From NCBI GenBank assembly GCA_963744105.1, contig CAVUSJ010000001.1, positions 124,001 through 188,000 of the forward strand: a DNA stretch of 64,000 nt, in the 5' to 3' direction. The DNA is from DASUPK01 sp963744105 (GTDB lineage Bacteria; Actinomycetota; Thermoleophilia; Solirubrobacterales; 70-9). Within the stretch, counting starts at the first letter, position 1. Each line of letters starts with the position of its first letter. The position numbers were made by a program, and so were the translations under genes. Below, in pieces: positions 34,733-42,932 of the stretch. Below the pieces are notes generated by a model. It worked only from the letters and a program-made list of their open reading frames with translations, was not told where the DNA came from and ran no database searches.

Positions 34733-35463
34733 GGGCCCTGCTCGACGAGGTGCTTGACGCAGCTGGGGGACGGCGCCGCTGGGAGAGGGCCAAGGGCATC
34801 TCGGCCCACGTCAGGTCGGGCGGGCTCCTGATGCGGATGAAGGGGAGGGCGAACCAGTTCAGAGACTACGGGTTGAGCGTCACCACCGGGCACCAGAGCG
34901 CAGTGATCCAGCCCTATCCGCGGGAGGGAACGAGTGGCGTGTTCGACGCTGGCGACGTTCGGATCGAACGGCCCGACGGAGTCCCGGTGTCCGAGCGTCG
35001 CAACGCACGGCAGTCCTTCTTCGGTCTAGGCGGACTGAAGCGGAACCTGCGCTGGGACGATCTCGACGCCCTCTACTTCGCCGGCTACGCGCTCTGGAAC
35101 TACTTCAACATTCCCTTCGTGTTCGAGATGCCCGGTTTCGAGGTCGCGGAGGGGGAGGCGCTCGACGCGGACGGCGAGCGCTGGCGCCGCCTGGACGTCG
35201 TCTTTCCCGAGGGCCTGCACACGCATTGCCGTAGGCAGGCCTTCTACTACGACTCCCGCAATCTCCTGCGCCGTCACGACTACCACCCCGATGTGGTCTC
35301 CCGGTTCGCCAACGCGGCACACCTCTGCGACGCACATGAGGAGTTCGACGGCATCGTATTCCCGACTCGAAGGCGGGTCGTCCCGAAGGGCCCGCGAGGC
35401 CGCCCCATGCGCGGCCCGACGATCGTCTGGCTCGGATTCGATTCGATCGACGTCGATCGATGA
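34729..35463 (+). CDS. Conserved protein of unknown function
   Basis: 244 residues from GTG 34729 (VRALLDEVLDAAGGRRRW). I do not recognise a named family with certainty. The pattern of beta strands with DGVPVSERRNARQSF and FYYDSRNLLRRHDY resembles LolA-like lipid-binding folds, but there is no signal peptide or lipobox. Overlaps the FakA-like gene by 4 nt (GTGA) and the GST gene by 4 nt (ATGA), so it is translated with both. Confidence 0.6.
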   Translation: MRALLDEVLDAAGGRRRWERAKGISAHVRSGGLLMRMKGRANQFRDYGLSVTTGHQSAVIQPYPREGTSGVFDAGDVRIERPDGVPVSERRNARQSFFGLGGLKRNLRWDDLDALYFAGYALWNYFNIPFVFEMPGFEVAEGEALDADGERWRRLDVVFPEGLHTHCRRQAFYYDSRNLLRRHDYHPDVVSRFANAAHLCDAHEEFDGIVFPTRRRVVPKGPRGRPMRGPTIVWLGFDSIDVDR

Positions 35464-36221
35464 CTGCCGCCGCTGACCTTCCGGTCCTCTGGCAGTACAG
35501 CTTCTCCAACTACAACGAGAAGGCTCGGTGGGCGCTCGACTACAAGGGCATTCGGCACCGGCGACGCTCGCTGATGCCCGGCGGGCCCAAGGCGATGGCG
35601 TTCTCCCGCGGCGACGGGACCCTGCCGGTGCTCGACCTCGATGGCAGGCGGATCCCGGACTCGACCAGGATCATCGAGGTTTTGGAGTCGCGGGATCCAG
35701 AACCGTCGCTCTACCCGGTCGATCCCGATGAACGGCGGCGGGCGCTCGATCTCGAGGCCTGGCTCACCGACTCGATCGGCCACGACATGCGGCGCGTCGT
35801 CTTCTGGGACATGCGCGATCACCGCGGCTACCTGGCTGACCTGCTCGGGACGGACCAGGGTCCCGCCGCGCGTGCCCAGATCCGGGCGATCATGCCGGTG
35901 GCCTGGCGCTACGTCGTGCGGCGGTATCACTTCGACGACGAGTCTTACGAGCGGAGTTCGAACGCCCTGGTGGGCGCGCTCGACGGCATCGAGGCGGAGC
36001 GGCAGGGGCGCGACTACCTGGTCGGGGACGGTTTCTCGGTCGCCGACCTGACCGCCGCCGCCCTGCTCTATCCGGTCGTGCTGCCGCCCGAGTACCAGTA
36101 CGAGCTCCCGGATTCGCCGCCCTCAGGGTTCCTCGACTCCGTCAGCGATCACCCGGCACGCGCCTGGATCGCGGACACCTGGGCTCGGCACCGCGGCGAA
36201 TCCGCCGAGGCGCGTGGTTGA
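35460..36221 (+). CDS. Glutathione S-transferase family protein (paralogue 1)
   Basis: 253 residues. N-terminal thioredoxin-like domain: LWQYSFSNYNEKARWALDYKGI then GTLPVLDLDGRRIPDSTRIIEVLE, the cis-Pro and Ser/Thr binding motif. The helical C-terminal domain includes YLVGDGFSVADLTAAALLYPVVLPPEYQY. Actinobacteria usually lack glutathione, so the thiol substrate is open. It resembles the GST-like protein at 54531 in both domains. Confidence 0.8.
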   Translation: MTAAADLPVLWQYSFSNYNEKARWALDYKGIRHRRRSLMPGGPKAMAFSRGDGTLPVLDLDGRRIPDSTRIIEVLESRDPEPSLYPVDPDERRRALDLEAWLTDSIGHDMRRVVFWDMRDHRGYLADLLGTDQGPAARAQIRAIMPVAWRYVVRRYHFDDESYERSSNALVGALDGIEAERQGRDYLVGDGFSVADLTAAALLYPVVLPPEYQYELPDSPPSGFLDSVSDHPARAWIADTWARHRGESAEARG

Positions 36222-36246
36222 CAGCGGCGCCCGGGCGACAGAGGAT
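36218..36246 (+). promoter_or_regulatory. Possible promoter for the exported protein gene
   Basis: TTGACA (36218-36223) with a 17-base spacer to GAGGAT (36241-36246). The -35 is perfect and overlaps the stop of the GST gene; the -10 is weak. Confidence 0.3.
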
Positions 36247-36307
36247 GGGCGAGGAATAGGCGTTGCCATTTAGGGGACCTCGCCCGACTCGATGGGAGAA
36301 GGCTCCC
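36247..36307 (+). other. Two stem-loops in the leader of the exported protein gene
   Basis: GGGCGAGG (36247-36254) pairs perfectly with CCTCGCCC (36278-36285) around a 23-nt loop. GGGAG-AAGG-CTCCC follows at 36294-36307. The start codon is 20 nt further on. The arrangement suggests a folded 5' leader; no known riboswitch was recognised. Confidence 0.4.
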
Positions 36308-36327
36308 GGCCGAAACTGGAGGGATCG

Positions 36328-36849
36328 ATGAAGGGGTGTATCCGACGTCCATCGCCGGCGATGCTCGTGGCCGTTGCGGCATTGATCGCGGCGCTTGGTG
36401 GCACCGCGGTCGCAGGCGGGGTGCTCAACAAGAAGAAGGTGAACAGCATCATCACCAACAGGGCCCCCGGTCTATCGGTGCTCAAGGCAAAGAGCGCGGA
36501 TAGCGCGACGAGCGCGACCAACGCGACCAAGGTGGGTGGGCAAACGGTGGAGGCCGCCGTGGTGAGCGCCAACGCGACCGGGGCCGCCGTGGTCCGTGGG
36601 AACGCGACCGGAGCGAGCAGGAGCAATACGGGCATCTACATCGTCAGCTTCCCCCCCGACATCCGAAACTGCACCTATGTCGCCACCAACGGTCATGTCG
36701 CTGCGGGCTCCGGCCCGGCCGGCGAGATCAGTGTCGAGCAGCGGAATTCGAGCAACGCCACCGACATCGAGGTCCGGCATTACAACTCGACCGGTGCACC
36801 AGCCGACTACGGCGCCTCGGAGGGCTTCCATATCGAAGTCATCTGCTAG
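36328..36849 (+). CDS. Exported protein, 'ALGG' signal family (member 1)
   Basis: 173 residues. Basic N-terminus, then SPAMLVAVAALIAALGGTAVAGG, a signal-peptide-like helix. A KKKVNSIITN segment and Ala/Thr/Asn-rich tracts with NATKVGG follow. C-terminal part has strands with IRNCTYVATNGHVA and ends in Cys, allowing one disulfide. Start ATG after GGAGGGATCG. Function unknown. Shares the N-terminal module with the genes at 46705 and 58624. Confidence 0.6.
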   Translation: MKGCIRRPSPAMLVAVAALIAALGGTAVAGGVLNKKKVNSIITNRAPGLSVLKAKSADSATSATNATKVGGQTVEAAVVSANATGAAVVRGNATGASRSNTGIYIVSFPPDIRNCTYVATNGHVAAGSGPAGEISVEQRNSSNATDIEVRHYNSTGAPADYGASEGFHIEVIC

Positions 36850-36888
36850 CCGTACGGACGTGAGAAGGAGGGCCCGCCAGATCCTCGA

Positions 36889-36938
36889 CGTGAACGGGCG
36901 GGCGGTAGCCGAGCGGGAGGACGGGCAGTCCGTTCACG
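36889..36938. repeat. Nine-base inverted repeat, 32-nt loop
   Basis: CGTGAACGG (36889-36897) and CCGTTCACG (36930-36938), lying between two convergent genes. It could form a bidirectional transcription-stop hairpin, but there is no T-run. Confidence 0.4.
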
Positions 36939-36953
36939 CTCGCCGCGGAGTGA

Positions 36954-37439
36954 CTACCAGCCTTCTGAGCCCGGCTCGCCCTTGAACGGGCCCTCGATCT
37001 CCGCGGTGATCCAGCCGCCGTAGTAGGCGCCCGGCTGCGGGATGACCTCCTCGTCGTCGAGGTAGGCGGCGTCGACGCGGCGCGGGTAGAAGGCGAGGTG
37101 GTCGCGGAGCTGCTCGAAGCCCTCCTTGGGCTCGGGGTAGTGCCAGGCGACCCGGTTCGCCCGTTTCCCGCCCGCCTCGGCGTGGACGTACGAGGCGGTT
37201 CCCTTCCACTCGCAGTGGGTCTGGGCGTCGTCGCCGGCGTCGATCAGGACGCCCTCGCGGACGTCCTCGCGCGGGATGTAGATCGTGGGCGGGCTGGCCG
37301 TCTCCAGTACGCGCAGGGCCCGGTCGCTCTCGGCGATCGTCTCGCCGCCGAGGACGATGCGGACGTGGCGGTCGAGCGGCTCCACGCGGGGCGGCCGCGG
37401 GTAGTCCCAGACCGATTCCTTCGCTCGCTGCGGCGTCAT
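36954..37439 (-). CDS. DUF427 protein
   Basis: 161 residues from ATG 37439 (MTPQRAKESVWDYPRPPR); ATGs at 37466/37469 are alternatives. DUF427 signature: VRIVLGGETIAESDRALRVLETASPPTIYIPREDV, HCEWKGTASY and VAWHYPEP. A small beta-rich protein of unknown role, common in actinobacteria. Divergent from recG, with a palindrome between them. Confidence 0.83.
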   Translation of the reverse strand: MTPQRAKESVWDYPRPPRVEPLDRHVRIVLGGETIAESDRALRVLETASPPTIYIPREDVREGVLIDAGDDAQTHCEWKGTASYVHAEAGGKRANRVAWHYPEPKEGFEQLRDHLAFYPRRVDAAYLDDEEVIPQPGAYYGGWITAEIEGPFKGEPGSEGW

Positions 37440-37444
37440 GCCGA

Positions 37445-37462
37445 ATGGTCCATGGGGACCAT
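37445..37462. promoter_or_regulatory. Palindrome between DUF427 and recG
   Basis: ATGGTCC-ATGG-GGACCAT, perfect seven-base arms. It overlaps the possible upstream starts of DUF427 and lies 14 bases before the recG -10. Possible operator or hairpin. Confidence 0.35.
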
Positions 37463-37475
37463 CCATCATTACGCC

Positions 37476-37481
37476 TAGCCT
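37476..37481 (+). promoter_or_regulatory. -10 element TAGCCT for recG
   Basis: TAGCCT six bases before GTG 37488, the same geometry as the other leaderless starts. Confidence 0.45.
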
Positions 37482-37487
37482 TGCCCG

Positions 37488-39686
37488 GTGATGGAAGCGG
37501 CTCTCGACCGCGGCACCGATCCTGCGCCGACTTACGTCCCTCGCGCGATCGCGACCGGCGAGGTGCTCGGCAACGCGGAGCTGCTGGACGCTCCCCTGAA
37601 GACGACGCCGCGGCCCTCGATCCTGGACGCCCCGATCACCAAGCTGAGGGGAGCGGGGCCGAAGCTCTCGGCCGCCGCGGCGGAGATGGGGATCGAGACC
37701 ATCGGCGACCTGCTCCGCCACGTCCCGCACAGCTACCGCGATCGGGCCAACCCGGTCGGGCTCGGCGACCTGAGGCTGGGAGAGGAGGCGACGGTGGAGG
37801 TGGAGGTGGCCGGCGCGAAGCTGCGGCCGACACGCCGCCGCCGGCTGACGATCCTCGAGGCCGACGTCTTCGACGCGAGCGGCAAGGCGAAGGCGGTCTG
37901 GTTCAACCGGGCCTGGCTTGCGGACCGTCTGCAGCCCGGGGCCCGGCTGCTCCTGCGCGGAAAGCTCGAGAAGCGCGGCTTCAACGTCGCCGAGCACGAG
38001 TTCCTGGACTCGACTTCGGGCGGGCCGGCGGGCCTCCACACCACCGGGATCGTGCCGGTGCATCCCGCCAGCGAGCGGCTGCGGCCGCAGCGCATCCGCG
38101 AGTGGGTCTGGCAGGCGGCGCCGCTCGCGAGGCACGCGGTGGAGCCGATCCCGGGCCGCCTGCGCCGGGAGCTCCGCATGGCACCCGCGACCGATGCGAT
38201 CGTCGCCTCGCACTTCCCCGCGGACGAGCACGCCGCAGAGGCCGCCCGCGAGAGGCTCGCGTTCGAGGAGCTCTTTCTCTACCAGGCCGCCCTCGTCTCC
38301 CGCCGGGGGCGCCGCGTCGCGGGCGCGCGCGGGATCGAGCTCTCCGCCGCGGGCGCGCACGTTGGGGGCTGGCTCGAGTCTCTTCCATTCCAGCTGACCT
38401 CAGATCAGGGCCGCGCGATCGACGAGATCGACTCCGACCTGCACGAGGCCCAGCCAATGCAGCGGCTGCTGATGGGGGAGGTGGGGAGCGGCAAGACCGT
38501 CGTCTGCGTCTACGCGATGCTCCGCGCGATCGAGGCCGGTCATCAGGCCGCCCTGATGGCGCCGACCGAGACGCTCGCGGAGCAGCACTTCCGCACGCTT
38601 GAGGCCCTGGTGGGGGAAGCGGCCCCGGCTGCCCTGCTGACCTCGGCGACGCCACCGGCCGAGCGCCGTGAGCTGCTCGCCTCCCTGGCGACCGGGGAGC
38701 CGCAGCTCGTCGTCGGCACCCACGCCCTGATCGAGGAGGCCGTCGAGTTCTCCTCGCTCGCCGTCGCGGTCGTCGACGAGCAGCACCGCTTCGGCGTTCG
38801 CCAGCGTGCGGCCCTCGACGCGAAGGGGCCCGGGGGACGTCTCCCGCATGTCCTCCACATGACCGCCACGCCGATCCCGCGGACGCTCTCGCTCACCGCC
38901 TACGGCGATCTCGACACGACCGCGCTGCGCGAGCTGCCGAAGGGGCGCCAGCCGATCAAGACGCGCGTCGTCGACGAGGAGCACCGCGCCGCCGCGTACG
39001 AGTTCATCCGCGAGCGGCTTCGCGAGGGCCGCCAGGCCTACGTCGTCTGCCCGCTGGTGAGCGAATCGGAGATCACGGAGGCCAAGGCCGCCGAAGCGGA
39101 GGCGCGCCGGCTCGCCAAGACCGAGCTCCGTGACTTCAAGGTGGCCCTGCTCCACGGCCAGCTCTCCTCCGAGCAGAAGGCCCGAGCGATGGAAGCCTTC
39201 GTCTCCGGGGAGGCCGACGTGTTGGTGGCCACCACCGTGATCGAAGTCGGCATCGACGTCCCGAACGCGACCGTGATGCTCGTCGAGGGAGCCGAGCGCT
39301 TCGGCCTCTCGCAGCTCCATCAGCTGCGCGGCCGGGTCGGCCGCGGGCGGCACGAGTCCTTCTGCATCCTCTTCGGGGACCCGGAGTCGGAGGCGGCGAA
39401 GGTAAGATTGGAGGCGATCGCGGGAGAGGGGGACGGGTTCGCTCTCGCCGAGGTCGACCTGACGATCCGGGGCGAGGGGGAGATCCTCGGGACCCGCCAG
39501 CACGGCCTGCCGAGGTTCAGGGCCGCCACGCTGCCGGAGGACACCGCCCTCCTGCTGGATGCGCGCCGGCGGGTCCTGGATCTGCGCGAGCGCTTCGGCT
39601 CGCTCGAGGCTCCGGAGATCGGCCCGCTGCTCGACGAGGCCCGCCGGCGCTTCGGCGACGAGCGGGTCGAGCAGCTCGCGGCCTGA
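37488..39686 (+). CDS. recG: ATP-dependent DNA helicase RecG
   Basis: Branch-migration helicase for stalled forks and recombination intermediates, 732 residues. The wedge/OB domain is N-terminal, preceded by an unusual segment of about 40 residues. Motif I is MGEVGSGKT near residue 330. The DEQH box (VVDEQHRFGVRQR, about 430), motif III MTATPIPRT and motif VI RGRVGRG are clear. Start GTG 37488, or ATG one codon later. Followed by rsmD with a one-base overlap. Confidence 0.95.
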   Translation: MMEAALDRGTDPAPTYVPRAIATGEVLGNAELLDAPLKTTPRPSILDAPITKLRGAGPKLSAAAAEMGIETIGDLLRHVPHSYRDRANPVGLGDLRLGEEATVEVEVAGAKLRPTRRRRLTILEADVFDASGKAKAVWFNRAWLADRLQPGARLLLRGKLEKRGFNVAEHEFLDSTSGGPAGLHTTGIVPVHPASERLRPQRIREWVWQAAPLARHAVEPIPGRLRRELRMAPATDAIVASHFPADEHAAEAARERLAFEELFLYQAALVSRRGRRVAGARGIELSAAGAHVGGWLESLPFQLTSDQGRAIDEIDSDLHEAQPMQRLLMGEVGSGKTVVCVYAMLRAIEAGHQAALMAPTETLAEQHFRTLEALVGEAAPAALLTSATPPAERRELLASLATGEPQLVVGTHALIEEAVEFSSLAVAVVDEQHRFGVRQRAALDAKGPGGRLPHVLHMTATPIPRTLSLTAYGDLDTTALRELPKGRQPIKTRVVDEEHRAAAYEFIRERLREGRQAYVVCPLVSESEITEAKAAEAEARRLAKTELRDFKVALLHGQLSSEQKARAMEAFVSGEADVLVATTVIEVGIDVPNATVMLVEGAERFGLSQLHQLRGRVGRGRHESFCILFGDPESEAAKVRLEAIAGEGDGFALAEVDLTIRGEGEILGTRQHGLPRFRAATLPEDTALLLDARRRVLDLRERFGSLEAPEIGPLLDEARRRFGDERVEQLAA

Positions 39687-40219
39687 TGCCCGAGATCAGG
39701 GTCAGCGGCGGCGAATTCGGTGGCCGCCGGATCCAGGTCCCCAAGCGCGGGACGCGGCCGACGACGGAGAAGGTGCGCGAGGCGGTCTTCTCGATCCTGG
39801 GCGACGTCTCGGGGGCGCGGGTCCTCGATCTCTTCTGCGGCACCGGCGCGCTCGCGATCGAGGCGCTTTCGCGAGGGGCGAGCGAGGGGACCCTGGTCGA
39901 CACTCACCCGCGCACCGCGCGAGAGAACGTCGAGCGGCTCGGATTGAGCGACCGGGCCACCGTCGTCCGCTCGGACGCGATCCGGTTCCTGCGCCGTGCC
40001 GGCGACGACTCCTACGATCTCGTGCTCTGCGACCCTCCCTATAGACTCGCCGACCGCCTGAGGGCCGACCTCGATCCCCTCATCCGAGGCGTCCTGGCGG
40101 AGTCAGGCAGAGTGATGACCGAGTCCTCCCCCGACAATCCCCTGCAAATCGAGCTTCCGCTGCTCACCGAGCGCACCTACGGCGACACCATGGTCAGGAT
40201 CCATCGCGATGAGCACTGA
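39686..40219 (+). CDS. rsmD: 16S rRNA (guanine-N2)-methyltransferase RsmD
   Basis: Methylates G966 of 16S rRNA (E. coli numbering), 177 residues. IRVSGGEFGGRRIQVPKRGTRPTTEKVREAVFSIL is the family N-terminus. LDLFCGTGALAIEALSRGA binds SAM and the catalytic motif is CDPPY. Overlaps recG by one base and coaD by 11 bases. Confidence 0.94.
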   Translation: MPEIRVSGGEFGGRRIQVPKRGTRPTTEKVREAVFSILGDVSGARVLDLFCGTGALAIEALSRGASEGTLVDTHPRTARENVERLGLSDRATVVRSDAIRFLRRAGDDSYDLVLCDPPYRLADRLRADLDPLIRGVLAESGRVMTESSPDNPLQIELPLLTERTYGDTMVRIHRDEH

Positions 40220-40709
40220 CGAACCCCGCATTGCGATCTGCCCGGGCAGCTACGACCCGGTGACCAATGGCCATATCGACGTCATCACCCGCACCGCGAG
40301 GGTGTTCGACAAGGTCGTGGTCGGAGTCGTCAACAACCCCGTCCGCAAGGAGAAGACGCTTTTCACCGCCGAGGAGCGGAAGGCGTTCATCGAGGAGGCG
40401 ACAGCGGACCTCGGCAACGTCGAGGTCGGGATCATGTCCAACCTTCTGGTCGAGTTCGCCCGGGAGAACGGGGCGACGGCGATCATCAAGGGCCTCCGCG
40501 CGATCTCGGACTTCGAGTACGAATTCGAGATGAACCAGCTCAACCGGAAGCTGGCGGCCGACATCGAGTCGATGTACATCTTCGCGTCCGCGAACTACAG
40601 CTTCCTGTCGTCCACGGGGGTCAAGGAGATCGCCACGTTCGGAGGGGACATCGGCGATCTGGTCCCGGAGCCGGTTGCAAAAGCGCTTGCGGAAAGACTT
40701 GCCCGCTGA
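40209..40709 (+). CDS. coaD: Phosphopantetheine adenylyltransferase
   Basis: Penultimate step of coenzyme A synthesis, 166 residues. CPGSYDPVTNGHIDVITR has the HxGH-type nucleotidyl-transfer motif (TNGH). KGLRAISDFEYEFEMNQLNRKL and FLSSTGVKEIATFGGDI are typical. The start lies inside the end of rsmD, a usual pair. Confidence 0.96.
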   Translation: MSTDEPRIAICPGSYDPVTNGHIDVITRTARVFDKVVVGVVNNPVRKEKTLFTAEERKAFIEEATADLGNVEVGIMSNLLVEFARENGATAIIKGLRAISDFEYEFEMNQLNRKLAADIESMYIFASANYSFLSSTGVKEIATFGGDIGDLVPEPVAKALAERLAR

Positions 40710-40768
40710 CCCGTCCGTGCGTGGGCGATGGGCAGGAGCTTGCAAAGCGGCGGAGAAAGGCGACCCGG

Positions 40769-40785
40769 GGCCCACCGAGTGGGCC
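40769..40785. terminator. GC-rich hairpin after coaD
   Basis: GGCCCAC-CGA-GTGGGCC, a perfect seven-base stem, about 60 bp after coaD and just before the next promoter. No T-run, so a terminator role is tentative. Confidence 0.35.
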
Positions 40786-40791
40786 GATGCG

Positions 40792-40797
40792 TAAGCT
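40792..40797 (+). promoter_or_regulatory. -10 element TAAGCT for the SepIVA-like gene
   Basis: TAAGCT 13 bases before the ATG at 40811; short leader predicted. Confidence 0.4.
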
Positions 40798-40810
40798 TTA
40801 GCGACTCCAA

Positions 40811-41278
40811 ATGGACGTTCTAGTACTCATCGACAAGCTCGACGATCTGGTCCACAACGCGCGGCCCGTGCCGCTCACGGATCAGGTGCGCGTCGACCGT
40901 GAGGAGATCTACGACCTCCTCGACCAGATGCGCGCCACGATCCCCGAGGAGATCAAGCAGGCCCGTTGGATCGTCAAGGAGCGACAGGAGATGCTCGCCG
41001 AGGCGAAGCGTGAGGCCGAGCGGATCGTCAAGGAGGCCCGCGAGCAGCAGGCCCGCCTCGTGGCGAACGAGGAGATCACCCGCCAGGCCGAGCGTGCGGC
41101 CGAGGAGATCGTCGAGGAGGCCCGGGAGCGCGAGCGGGAGATCCGTCTCGGCGCCGAGGACTACGCCGACGACATCCTCTCGACGCTCGAGGTCAACCTC
41201 CAGAAGTTCCTGCAGGCCGTGCAGCGCGGCCGCGACCGGCTCCAGGGCCGCGAGCGCGAGCCGAGCGAGATCGGCTAG
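40811..41278 (+). CDS. Coiled-coil protein, SepIVA/DivIVA-like by position
   Basis: 155 residues, highly charged. It opens MDVLVLIDKLDDLVHNARPVPLTDQVRVDREEIYDLLDQMRATIPEEI, then one long coiled coil rich in Glu, Arg and Ala (about 45-145). In mycobacteria the septal protein SepIVA sits in the same context, before the DUF177 and rnc genes. I infer a cell-division or envelope-growth role from this position and the helix. The DivIVA lipid-binding N-terminus is not clearly recognisable. ATP-synthase b-like annotation would be misleading. Confidence 0.68.
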   Translation: MDVLVLIDKLDDLVHNARPVPLTDQVRVDREEIYDLLDQMRATIPEEIKQARWIVKERQEMLAEAKREAERIVKEAREQQARLVANEEITRQAERAAEEIVEEAREREREIRLGAEDYADDILSTLEVNLQKFLQAVQRGRDRLQGREREPSEIG

Positions 41279-42058
41279 CTAGCTCTTAGAGGGTTGCGGA
41301 GGGGCGGACGCGGCCGGCGATGGCTGCATTTCCTCCAGCACGCTCCTGAGCGCCGTGTCCGGGACCTGAATCGGTCCTCGGGTCGGGCGATCGAGGTCGC
41401 AGGTGACGAAGAGCAGGCCGGTCACCAGCACGGCCGCGAGCGAGACCGCGAGGACGCCCCGGCCCACGATGGCGAGGTAGGCGGCGAGCAGGCCCAGGGC
41501 GAGGGCGGCGCCAAGGACCTCGAGGAACAGCACGGCGTTCGGCACCCGGTTGGCGAGGCCCGCGACGCGCGTGGCCTGGGCGTCGACCATCTCGTTGAGC
41601 GTCTCCTCGTAGAGCCGAGGAGCGCTCTGGACCGGCTGTAGCGCGAGTGCCTGCCCGTTCAGGGCCCAGAGGCGGCGCTGCAGTTCGTCCTCATGGGCGA
41701 TGACGGCGAGCTCCTGGTCGCTTCCGGGGACGTAGTTCGTCAGGCGGACCGCGCTCTCCGTGTAGAGCTTCAGGAGCGCGAGCGAGCGGCTCCGCATCGG
41801 CTCGGGCAGGGTCTGCGCGCGCAGGTAGGTGGTCTCGATGGTGTTGGCCTCGTCGACGACGGCGTCCCGGCGGTTCTCGTATCGGTTGACGGCCAGGGAG
41901 AGGCCGAAGGCCAGGATCAGCCCCACGACGCCCAGGAGCGCTGCCTGCAGGACGCCGAACGGCTCCTTCAAGGTGTCCGAGAGATGGCGCACGCGGCGTC
42001 CGAGGAAGACCCCGACCGCAGTGGCCCCGAGCACCGCCACGGCGAGCACGAGCGCCAT
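41279..42058 (-). CDS. Bestrophin-like DUF4239 membrane protein
   Basis: About 259 residues from ATG 42058 (MALVLAVAVLG). Helix 1 is at the N-terminus and helix 2 is FGVLQAALLGVVGLILAFGLSLAVNRYE. A soluble region with RRDAVVDEANTIETTYLRAQTLP, a DUF4239 hallmark, follows, then two closing helices (VLFLEVLGAALALGLLAAYLAIVG, VLAVSLAAVLVTGLLFV). The start may be further upstream, since the frame stays open. Function unknown. Ends directly after the SepIVA-like gene on the opposite strand. Confidence 0.72.
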   Translation of the reverse strand: MALVLAVAVLGATAVGVFLGRRVRHLSDTLKEPFGVLQAALLGVVGLILAFGLSLAVNRYENRRDAVVDEANTIETTYLRAQTLPEPMRSRSLALLKLYTESAVRLTNYVPGSDQELAVIAHEDELQRRLWALNGQALALQPVQSAPRLYEETLNEMVDAQATRVAGLANRVPNAVLFLEVLGAALALGLLAAYLAIVGRGVLAVSLAAVLVTGLLFVTCDLDRPTRGPIQVPDTALRSVLEEMQPSPAASAPPQPSKS

Positions 42059-42135
42059 CTCGAAGGTGCTGAGTCTGAAGAACCAGATGGCGGTGGACGC
42101 TAGGCCGTTATCCGGACGCTGAAGCGCCTCCCGAT

Positions 42136-42882
42136 TCAGCCGCCCGGCACCACCGGCGGAGCGACGAGGCGCACGCGGCCGTTCGGCACGTTGTAGATCG
42201 CCGGGACGACCCAGAGCGTGCCCGCACCGACCGCCGGCTTGACGATCGGATCCGAGTTGGCGAGCTGGTGGGCCTGATTGCTGGCGTTGGCCGAGGTGCA
42301 CGCCTGGAGCGTGCGCTGGTCCGGCGGGAGGGCCTCCACGGTGGGCACGATCGCGTCCACGACCGCGCCGATCGCGCCGTACTTCGAGGGCGGGAAGCTC
42401 TTGGTCCCGTCCACCACACCGATCGCGGACTTGACGGCGCCGCAGTCGCTGTGGCCGAGCACCATGATCAGCTTCACCCCGAGGACCGCGATCGCGTACT
42501 CGACGCTGCCCAGCGTCCCCGTGTCGACGCTGTTGCCCGCCACCTTCGCGACGAACAGGTTGCCCCGCTCCACGTCGAAGATCAGCGTGGGCGAGATCCT
42601 CGAGTCCGAGCAGGTGAGGATGGCGGCGAAGGGCTTCTGGTCGCTCGCGCGGCGCTCGCCGACCGGCGAGTAGTCGCGCAGCTGGAGTTTGTTCGCCCGG
42701 TAGCGCTTGTTGCCCCCCTGCAGCAGGTGAAGGGCGGCCTTCGGCGTGGCGGGATGCGGCGCCCTGCGTCCGGTGCTGGGCGATGCGATCGCGTCCACGG
42801 CCGCGGCGGGAACGATCGCCGCCGCGCTCACTGCCCCGGCGCGCGTGAGGAACTTGCGCCGGGAAAGGGTCTCCTCCGACAT
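42136..42882 (-). CDS. Tat-exported beta-carbonic anhydrase
   Basis: Converts CO2 to bicarbonate. Start ATG 42882 (MSEETLSRRKFLTRAG) gives a twin-arginine signal (SRRKFL) and a hydrophobic Ala stretch to about residue 35. Beta-CA zinc motifs: LTCSDSRISP (Cys, Asp-Arg pair) and GHSDCGAVKSAI (His, Cys). 248 residues. Export by Tat implies folding and zinc loading before secretion. An upstream frame extension (MYGGRPRRRRR) is possible but less likely. Confidence 0.86.
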   Translation of the reverse strand: MSEETLSRRKFLTRAGAVSAAAIVPAAAVDAIASPSTGRRAPHPATPKAALHLLQGGNKRYRANKLQLRDYSPVGERRASDQKPFAAILTCSDSRISPTLIFDVERGNLFVAKVAGNSVDTGTLGSVEYAIAVLGVKLIMVLGHSDCGAVKSAIGVVDGTKSFPPSKYGAIGAVVDAIVPTVEALPPDQRTLQACTSANASNQAHQLANSDPIVKPAVGAGTLWVVPAIYNVPNGRVRLVAPPVVPGG

Positions 42883-42919
42883 CGGTCTCCTCCTCCGTCT
42901 GGGCCGCCCACCGTACAAC

Positions 42920-42925
42920 TAGGCT
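42920..42925 (+). promoter_or_regulatory. -10 element TAGGCT for the phosphotransferase gene
   Basis: TAGGCT seven bases before ATG 42933, no ribosome site; leaderless. Confidence 0.5.
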
Positions 42926-42932
42926 CCGACCC

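Noticed and set aside
40769..40785. Classical intrinsic terminator after coaD
   Set aside because: The hairpin is perfect but no T-run follows; listed only as a tentative hairpin.
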